Below are positions 1 through 8,400 of a DNA stretch of 64,000 nucleotides, in pieces; the first letter of the stretch is position 1; every line of letters begins with the position of its first letter. Below the pieces are notes generated by a model, which was given only the letters and a program-made list of their open reading frames with translations, did not search any database and was not told the origin of the DNA. Position numbers and translations under genes: made by a program. The DNA comes from Dasypus novemcinctus (lineage: Eukaryota; Chordata; Mammalia; Cingulata; Dasypodidae): positions 66,683,449-66,747,448 of the forward strand of contig NC_080688.1 of the NCBI RefSeq assembly GCF_030445035.2, read 5' to 3'.

Positions 1-1700
1 CCCTGCAGCCCCAATGAGGAGTAATAATAACCTATTGTCGCCTATGCCTCAAACTATACAAATTGGGGAAATGAGATCCTTGGGCCATGGCACTGGCCTA
101 TGCAGCTTCGCTAGTTGGGAATTTTAAGCCCATGGGGAATAGAAGTCACCAAAAACATTGTTTTAAGACCAAAGTTTATACAAAAAATGCCAGTAAAAAA
201 TCTTCATTAATAATCTGGGGTCTTTATTCCCGCTGGGGCCCTATATGTGCCTATGTGGACTCTCCTTATGCCTAATTTTTAATGTCACTTTAGAAACTCA
301 GAGAATTTAGAAAGGGAAAATGTATGTTACTGGAAGCATCCTCATAAGACCCCCCTACCTGGTACTTTGTTAGCTACTAAGGGAATTGTTGCTTATTTAC
401 TTTTAGACCAGCACCAACTGCCCCTTAATTGTTCCCATAAACCCCCATCTTTTCACCTGTAGTGCCCTAGCCAATACCTTTATACAATGGGCTTCAGCAG
501 TAATTCATGCCCACAACAGAACCCAATGCTGGGTTTGCGTAGACTTACCATCCTTGGGTGCTACTGGTTTCCTTGGACCATAACTCCTGCAAATTGGACA
601 GCGCAGAATACCTTGCTGGCATGGCAGAATATGGCCCACTGACAAGTCTGGAACAAGCCATTCTCATTTATGATTGAAATCCAGCTGCCGTCTTATTCAG
701 TAAGATTTGTATCTTTTCCCTTGTAAGGGATCAGGTGAATAAGCCCAAGCCTTTATTAGGGTATGCTGATATGATGGTTTAGGATGGTTAATGGCTAAGG
801 CTGTCACCCTAGATTGCCTTGCTGCTGTCTGCAAGGAACAAGAGGGAATCCTTGATGTGGAGTGGTTACCCACTGAATGAGCTGTGTAAGTTTATTATCA
901 AACAAGAAAATAATAGTCTTTTCCAATGGCAGACCTCATTCCACTCATTTGCTGGAGCATACCCATCCCCTAAAGGAGGCTATGGACTTGCAGGCAAAAC
1001 AGGTGGCCATATTTGCCCTATAACTAGACTGGATGAAGCACATGTAGACAGCCATATGTCCCCATCACCCTATATGACTCACAACCCCATACTCCTAGTA
1101 ATTGGGAAATGATCAAGGTTAGCTATACAGTAAAGCGCACCCCGATGGTTCTACCCATTAGCCATTTTTGTGCCACGTGGTGCTGCAATTGTCACTGGAA
1201 AACACATTACTGCTTTAGCCAATCACACTGCTCAAGCCCTTAATGACTCCAAAGTAGCAACTTCCTTACTAAATGAAGAAACTACCCAACTATGAAAAGT
1301 TGTTTTACAAAATATGATGGCTTTAGATATTCTTACTGCAGCACAAGGTAGGACCTGTGCTCTCATTAATGTTCAATATCATGTATATATTTCTGATCAC
1401 TCCCATATTTCACAAGTGCTAAATCATATGCAAGAGTACATACTGCACATTGATAAATTAGCTATTGGTACCCTATCTAATTGGTTTAATTCCCTTTCTT
1501 GGTCCTAGCGACATGTTTTTTTAGATATACTAGCTTTTGGTGGAGGACTCCTATTATCCTGTTGTCTTTTACATCTTTGCTACGGAACATGGATGCAATG
1601 CTTGTCCTATAGTTAATGTAGGCTGTTGCATGGGAGGACTGTGGATCCAGGGCCCGGGTTCCCCCTAAGCCCACAGCATGTAGCCGCCTATGTGACCATG
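1..1700 (+). mobile_element. Degraded endogenous retrovirus env remnant (class I/gamma-like)
   Basis: The plus strand carries pieces of a retroviral envelope gene in several frames. A surface-subunit CWVC-type motif reads at 527-538. A transmembrane-subunit stretch at about 1190-1510 resembles the region from the fusion-peptide-proximal helix through the immunosuppressive-type segment. A hydrophobic membrane-anchor-like stretch follows at about 1510-1600. The pieces lie in different frames and stops fall between them. The CX6CC-type cysteine pair expected after the immunosuppressive segment is not intact, so this is a dead copy. No gag or pol is visible; they may lie left of the window. The element lies antisense to MBD1, inside the intron after that gene's first coding exon. 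Assignment to a class I family is inference from motif type. Confidence 0.7.
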
Positions 1701-1734
1701 ACATAAGTTAGAGATTAACAACCCTCCCCAGAGG

Positions 1735-2170
1735 ATAAAGAATGTATATATGGTATTGTATATCGTGAACCATAATCTCCTTCAAACAGTAAACTTCATT
1801 CCTGCGTACACAGTGATAACATCACCAGACTCCACAAGTGCACATCATAAAACCCTAGTAGAAACTCTGCTCCAACCGTATGGAATGTCTTTGTTCTGAA
1901 GCTCTTATATCACCTCTGATTTTCCTGCTTCTTTGTGGAGTGCTATTTCCATCCTGTGGACTGCCGCCACTGCAGACTCTCTCCTGTTCCTAAGTCCAAA
2001 TACAGCTTATGCCTGACTCAGTGCCTGGCATGTTCTTTGGTCTCATGGCTGCATCAACTCATGCCCTTCAGGAGCTGGGTTACAACAGTAATTCTACTAT
2101 TATTTCACCAGAACGCTAGCACCTTAGAAACAAAAACCCAAGAATAGTATAAAAAACTAATATATCCTAA
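1735..2170 (+). other. Possible 3' LTR or flank of the env remnant
   Basis: This stretch follows the end of the env-like sequence, where a 3' LTR would be expected. It has an ATAAAA-type signal near 1850 and a C/T-rich block resembling R-U5 at about 1930-2060. I could not find matching LTR ends or a second copy in the window. It may instead be ordinary intron sequence. Confidence 0.25.
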
Positions 2171-2302
2171 AACTATGAGAATATTTCTTTATAAGGGTGC
2201 ACATTTATATACTTAGACACATCATTTTAATCCTATCCATACCACATCCCCCTAACCAGGCTCAGCCCTATCCCTGACTCTGCCCACAACCCAACCAAGT
2301 AC

Positions 2303-2412
2303 CTCTGATAATAGGTGTCTGAACGTCCACAGGTAGCCCCTGACTTGCGAAAGACCTCACGGCGTTTCCAACCAGGGCCCAGGGTTGGGCAGTCCAGCCA
2401 GTCCTCAGCCAT
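2303..2412 (-). CDS. MBD1: MBD1, first coding exon (partial gene)
   Basis: Methyl-CpG-binding domain protein 1 is a nuclear repressor that binds methylated CpG through an N-terminal MBD and unmethylated CpG through CXXC fingers. This exon encodes the first 36 residues and opens with MAEDWLDCP. It includes the start of the MBD (GPGWKRREVFRKSG, then GRSDTYYQ), nearly identical to the mammalian protein as I know it. The ATG is at 2412-2410. The exon probably starts at 2437 after a CCCTGCAG acceptor, giving 25 nt of 5' UTR. It ends in phase 2 at 2303, followed by the donor GTACTT. The next exon, which finishes the MBD, is not in the window because the intron runs off the left edge. The upstream ATG at 2421 is in frame but lies in the UTR and lacks conservation that I know of. 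MBD1 is transcribed in the same direction as CXXC1, which lies upstream of it. Confidence 0.95.
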
Positions 2413-2569
2413 AGGAATCACAGGAAGGGGTAGTGGCCTGCAGGGAAAGGTAGTAGCAGTGGAGGAAAGGGAGGTTCTCGGAAGGGAGGAGCTGTGCCCC
2501 TGGCCATAGAGAACCCTGGTATCCAGGAATTGCCACAGAGGAGCCTATCAAAGGAGGAGGAAACTCACT

Positions 2570-3790
2570 AACCCCACACCATTCTTCCCTGTCTTGGGCC
2601 CAAGAGCTCCCCATATCTCCCCATTCTTGACCTGGTAGGCTCCACTGCTCCCCATCCTTCCGTAAGTGTTCTGACCCCCTAGTTCTCCACATTCTCAGCT
2701 AGCATCCATCATTTCTTCCTGTTGCCTTTCTCATTCCTCCCTATCCTTGGCCTAGAACTACTTCCCCTGTCTTTGACCTAAAGGCCCTTAATCCTCCCCT
2801 TTGTCAGTCCCAAATCCCTATATTCCCCATCTTCAGTCCAAGAGACCCCTATTTTCTCATCCTCATGCTGAATTCCCCAGTACTCTCAGAGTTCCAAACC
2901 CCCATTCCTCCCCTTTCTTGATCTAGGAGCTCCCAATTTCTTCCTTTCAATGTTTCAACCCTCTGATCCTTCCCCTCTGCCTGGCCTCTTAACCTACTAC
3001 CTTAGTGTTATGAATGTGACTTCCTGTGCAGAATCTTCTGCTGGAGAGCCCCCAACTTCTCCATATCTTCTGCCTACACAGCCTCCTATTCCTCCTTTTC
3101 CTCAGCCCAAGAGCTCTCCCATTATCCTCCCTCTTCATCAGTGTTCTAACCCAATCTCAGCCCCCAAACCTCCCCATTCCTCTTTTCCAGTCAAAAAGTT
3201 CCCCACTAATCCCCTTCAATGTTTTTATCCTCTGTTCCCATTTCATCAGTCTGGGAGACCTTGATTTCTCCCTTCAGCAATCAGACTACCCTCGCCACAA
3301 CACCCTCCCCTCCCCCGTTTCTCTCCTTTCTCATTCCGGGATCACGCCATCCCTAACTGATAGAGTTCTGACTCCCTATTCTTTCTCGTTCTCCATTAAT
3401 ACCCCATTTCTTCCTTTTGCTACTCTGACGCTCCCATTCCTTTCGGTCATCGGCCTGAGCGTCCCTAATTTTTCCCTCTCAGGGTTCTGAATCACCATTT
3501 TCTCTCCTCAACTCGACAGCTCCCTGTTTCTCCCCTCAGCGTTCTGAACCTCTCCCCACCCCATTCCTCTCCGTCCTCGTCCTGGGGATCCTGGCACTCC
3601 TGTCAGCGTTCTGAGTCCTACCCCCTCTCTATACCCCGCCTGAGAGCCCCCCATTTCTCTCCTGCAGTATTCCGACGCCGCCATTCCTCCCCCTCATCGG
3701 CTTGAGGGCCCTTCAGTGTTCCTCCCCGTCAGTGTTCTGGGCCCCAATTCCTCCCAACCCTCCGCCTGAACGCCCTCTACTTCCACCCCC
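2570..3790. repeat. Degenerate C/T-rich minisatellite filling MBD1 intron 1
   Basis: The plus strand repeats a pattern of the kind GTTCTGA, CCCCATTCCTCCC, a CTTGG/CCTGAG spacer and GAGCTCCCCATTTCTCC. GTTCTGA-like cores occur near 2667, 3137, 3366, 3482, 3538, 3606, 3667 and 3732. Spacing is about 55-70 bp in the right half and looser to the left. It lies almost wholly within MBD1 intron 1 (2438-3803) and runs into the CpG island. Confidence 0.65.
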
Positions 3791-4790
3791 ACAGCTGTCT
3801 CACCAGCTCGGCGCCGGGCCGGTAACTTCCGCCGCTCTAGGCCCGTGGACCCATGGCGAGGATCCCGCCTGCCGATCCCGCCTGCCCCTCCCGCCTTGCC
3901 CTACTCTTCTTCCTCCTCCGCAGCAACCTCCGCTGAAGCTGTAGCTGTCGCGGCCGCGGCCGTTCGTTGCTCCCGGAACCGGAAATCCGCTGTCCGCCCC
4001 TCAGGTTCCGCCCCCAGCGAGACGATTGCGCGTTAATACCCTACCAGCGCGCGCCTTTAGATGGGGAAGCTCCTACGCCTGCGTATAGACGTCCCACAGC
4101 GGCGCGCTCCTTTAGCTGGGGACCTGTTGACAACCCACAATTGGGCACGCCCCCGGCCGGGGACCTCTCCGGTCTACACGCTTACGTTCAACTGCGGCTC
4201 GCGCCGCCGCCCAGAACCTGCAGCGCTTCCGCTCTTTACTTTCCCAGCCTGGCGCGTTCTTTTTCCCACTCCGCCCACCTCTCTTGCGCCTGCGTCCTAA
4301 ACCGAAGGGAGGCGTGGAAGGCTATGGATGCGCCTGCGCACTCCCTTTTCCAGGTGGCGTGTTGCTCTGCCTCTGCCAGACCTGACGCCTGCGCCCTCGG
4401 TCTCCTCCAACGGTCTCCCAGAGCGCGCGAGCAGGAGAGGCGTGTCAGAGGTTGGGCTTGCGCCTGCGCACTCCCTTTGCCGACAGCACCCTCCTTTTCC
4501 ATCTCTTCCCAAGATCGCGCCTGTGTTCTTCGGTCCCTCCGACTATCTCACCCTGGGCTGTTATGTTTCGCACTGTCCTTCCTGGAACAGCTGCAGTCGC
4601 GCGCGGATCCAACGACTTATGCCGTGACCAGATCGCAGCTTCTTCCGCGAAAACTGGGGAAAGGGGCGGTGCCGCGCTACAGGTAAACAGAGGGCAGGCA
4701 CTGTGCAATGAGGGCGTGCCCAATCCCCAGAGGCCGTGCTGTGGAGCCCTGGATACGCCACAACGGGGGAGGGCGGGGCTGGAGTTCCAG
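3700..4790 (-). promoter_or_regulatory. CpG-island promoter region of MBD1 with NRF1-like motif array
   Basis: CpG is dense from about 3780 to 4780, unlike the surroundings. The proximal part holds ETS-type GGAA cores and GC boxes. Distally, NRF1-like palindromes of the TGCGCCTGCGCA type recur: 4075-4084, 4285-4295, 4329-4340 (perfect), 4385-4395, 4459-4470 (perfect) and 4515-4525 (weak). NRF1 is a known CpG-island activator whose binding is blocked by CpG methylation. The long frames open here in all directions (for example 3967-4686) are a GC-content effect, not genes. Confidence 0.75.
3804..3975 (-). other. MBD1: MBD1 noncoding exon 1 (5' UTR), inferred
   Basis: On the minus strand a strong donor (CTG, then GTGAGA) ends a GC-rich segment at 3804, which would splice to the acceptor at 2438. 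The 5' end is not fixed. I place it near 3975 because an ETS-like ACCGGAAAT core (plus strand, about 3976-3986) and many CpGs lie there. The segment holds a five-codon upstream ORF in a good context (GCC ATG G) at 3854-3837, which would sit in the 5' UTR. Confidence 0.5.
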
Positions 4791-5150
4791 GCGCAAGCTT
4801 TATACAAGTCTTAAGAGGCTGTGGGGAGAAGCCTTGCTTCCAGCACTGAATACACCTCAGGTCTGGAAAATATTAACGTTCATAGTAGCTAGTAAATCAG
4901 CCACTCAGAGAATGAGCACTGACTGAATACCCAGTGCCTACACAGGAGAGAATGAGGACAGGTCACTCGGTTCTCCCTTGGCAGATCAAAGCCTGACAGC
5001 CCAAGGGTGCCCTGCTGATCAGAATGGATGCCAACCGCATGCTTGCTCACTACATTTGTACTGCAGCCCCTCCTGAGTACACAGGTGTGCCTACCTTCTC
5101 AGGGATTGGGGAATGCAGTTACAGCCAGAGACCAGTTGGGAAGTCATCAG
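4791..5150. other. Intergenic spacer between MBD1 promoter and CXXC1 3' end
   Basis: No exon or clear repeat is visible. It is part of the gap of roughly 1.2 kb between the two head-to-tail genes. Confidence 0.5.
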
Positions 5151-5177
5151 AATTTCTCTTCCTTGGTTCTTCCAATT

Positions 5178-5183
5178 TTTATT
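5178..5183 (-). terminator. CXXC1: CXXC1 polyadenylation signal
   Basis: AATAAA reads on the minus strand 270 nt past the CXXC1 stop codon. Cleavage would fall near 5150-5165, giving a 3' UTR of about 290-300 nt. Confidence 0.75.
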
Positions 5184-5452
5184 AACAAAACCCAGTGAAG
5201 ACGGAGGATAAGGTGGGCAGACTCCATGGTCCCACCCAGGCACAAAGGACGGAGACAAGAGGAATAAACAGGTCCATGGGGAAACACTGAGACCCTCTGT
5301 TAAGGGCAAATGGGCAGTCAAATGGCAGATGAGCACAAGGAGAAAGTCACAGACCCTTGTAGAAACAGATGAGTGAAGGAACAGACACATGGAGAATTCA
5401 GGGTGGCTCCCCTGCCTGGAAAGCAGTGTGAGGGGGCCTGGGCAGGTGAGGC

Positions 5453-8400
5453 TCAGCGGTCAGCACTGGAACGCAGGTCGGTAGTGAGTGGGTCATGCTG
5501 GATCGTTTGGTGCAGCATCAGGGCCAGCAACCCTGCCCGGTTTGTCATGGCTGTACGCACATTGCGCTCCTGCTCAAACAGCTCATCTAGCTTGTACCAC
5601 TGCCAAGGAAGATGATGGAGCCATGAAAAGGGGCTCCTGAAGCCCAGCCTGTCCCTGGCCACATCCAGTACCAAAACCTACCACGCGCACACGCTCCAGG
5701 TCCACTTCAGCACGCCGTAACTTCTCCCAGCAATAATGGCGGTTGCACTGACGCTTGGGTAGGCGGCAGAATTCACCTGTGAGCTCAAAGACATCACGTA
5801 CAAGGGGGCACCCACACACTTCATCGGCTGGCACCTGCAGGGAGACCAGGATTGGGGGTGGAGGGTGGTGAGGCAAGGAGGTAGGCAAGAATGGGGAGTG
5901 GATAGAGATAGGAGAGAAGGAATGAAAAGTAGTCATGCAGGAAGTAGGAAAGAATGGAGTAGAAGTGAAAAGGGTAGGAAAGGAGAAAGAAGAGGCAGGG
6001 AACAATCACTATACAAAGTAGAATAGAAAGTGCTCCAGGGAGGAGGGAAGTCAAGCAGAGAGAAGATGAATGAAGGTCAGTGAGAAAAGCAGAAAGGGAG
6101 GGTGGTCTGGGAAGATGGGGAAGAATGAAAGATGATAACACAGGGGAAAGGTTAGGAATAGAGATAAGAAGGCAGAGGAAAGGAAAATTGAAGGGTGATG
6201 AAGTGGGCAAGAGTGGGAGGAATGGGTAGAATGGAAGGTGGTCAACAGGAAAAAGGGAAGGAAGCTGGGGAAGTCAGGAAAGAAAGGATGAATGTGGGAC
6301 AGAGAGGCAGGGGAAGAATAGGGGAAGATGAAGGGAACCTTACTTTGGGGTCCCGCGAGTGCTCAGGGCACAGCACCTGGAGCCGCTTACAATACGTCTT
6401 GCTCTGAGGATTGTAGACATCACAAAAGAGCCGCGTGGCCCTGGGGGTTTGCAGCAGAGAGGAAGTGGTGAAGGGAGAGAAGGAGGGCACCACCTAACCT
6501 TGCCCATGCCCACATCTTGCCCCACCTCCACCCACAATCCACTTCTGACTCCAACCATAACCCCTCTCTATTTCAAGTGGCATGCACACTTACCCCTCAA
6601 TGCGTGTGGGGTACATGGACCCAAAAGACGTCTGGCTTTCATACTAGAGGGATGAGCACAAATGGAGGAAACTGTGGATGTGTGCTGCACGCCTTCTCAA
6701 GACAATACCCAGACAACAGATTGCATCCCCCAAGGGCCCACTGATGTTCCCTCACCATCCGCCCCCTCAGGCTGACACCCTGACCTTGGCGTAGCAGCGC
6801 TCCATGTGGCGCAAGGCAACACGTGGGTTGATGGGGTGCCCACAGGAGACACAGAAAATCTGCAGGTCTGTATCGTCACTGTCACCCTCATTGCTCTGCA
6901 TGGAGAGGAAAGAATGATGAGGCCAGGCAAGACCAGATGCTGAGCTCTTGCCCTGCTGTGCCCACACTTGCTCACCTCCTCATCCTCACGCACAGCCTGC
7001 TGCTTGGCACGTAGAATGATGGCCTCAAGCTCGTGGAATCGGCGCTCCATTTCCTGAAGGCGGGTGCGGGCACTCTGCTGCTCCCGGCGAATGCGTTCGA
7101 GCAGTTTCTTGCCATGCTCCTCAGCAATGCAGGGGCTCTGCTGCCACTGCTGGATACGCTGAGGCAGGATCTCATAGATGCGGCTGCAGGGAGGCAGGAG
7201 GTGGGATGCAGGCAGGAAAGGCAGCCAGCAACAAGATGAGTAGTGAGTGGGGTGGTGATCAAAGGAGGACAACATGGAAAGGTGACTGAATGGCGGTGTG
7301 TGGATAGATGGACAACTGAGTAGATGGATGGGCAGGTAGTCGTTTGACTGAGTGGTGGATAGGTGACTCATTGGTTAACATACAGATGGCTCCGATAATA
7401 CCCGATCCCTTTGAAACCCCCCAGGGATGACTTACTTGGCTGCCAACTTCATGCCACAGTCATCTGAGCAATACTTGGAGCCAGGCTGGGCTGGGCGTAC
7501 ACAACCAGGCCCCAGGCACTGTGGTAATGATGCAGGGTCCTTAGCATCTAGCCGCTCGGGGTGTTTCCATTTGTCCTTATGCTTCTGCTTCTGCCGGTGC
7601 CGCTTGTATCTCTCCTCCTTCTGTGGGGCAAGCCAGGTGAGGACAGGGTGAAGTTGAAGTCAGCTCCGGACACCTGCCTCCCCCTCCATTCCACCCTTTT
7701 TCTGACTCTTGCCCCATTCAGCCCTTGATCGCTGCCTTCCTGCACCCCACTCAACCTGATCCATCACCTTCTTCTCAGATTTCTTCTCCCGGCGCTTCAC
7801 GTGCTTCACTTTCACTGCCCTCTTCCGCAGCGCAGGGTCCAGGAATGGGGACTCCTCTGTATCGCTCATCCAGGGCTGTGAGCGGGGACAGGAAGTGACC
7901 CATCTGCCCCACTCACAACAACCCCACCTACTCATTTCCCAAGTCAGCCTTCCATGCCCTCCGCCTCTCTCCTCATTAAGGATATTCTCTGCTTTTGTAA
8001 CCTACACTCTACATTACAGGACATTCCTGCCTGCTCACCAGGCCATGGTCATCAAAGGCCCCTGCACAAAAGTCCTGGTACAGGTCAGGGTCCAGTGGCA
8101 GGTCCTCGTCAGAGAGTGGCTCAGGCGTGGCTGTAGCCTCAGGTGGCTCCTTGACTGCTGATGACACCACTGCTCCCTCATCCTCACGGATGCGCCCCAG
8201 CTTCTGTGATGGCTGTGGCTGCTGTTGGATGGGCATTGCCCGGCGGGGCCTTGGCAAGGATTCTGAGGGCGTCACCGGCGAGAGCTGCGGGGCAGAATCT
8301 CAGGACTGGCCCTGACCACCCTGCCCGCATGCCCCGCCCCACCCTGGGGGGCTGGACTCACCGAGGTAGGGAAGTACTTGTACGATTCCTGTGCCGGCAG

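Noticed and set aside
3967-4686. 239-codon open frame in the MBD1-CXXC1 spacer
   Set aside because: It lies in a CpG island where several frames on both strands are open at once. No known protein motif is present, and the exon structure of both neighbours accounts for the region.
6697-7371. 224-codon minus-strand frame as a separate gene
   Set aside because: It is CXXC1 coding exon 10 plus open intron sequence on both sides. The splice sites and known protein define the real boundaries.
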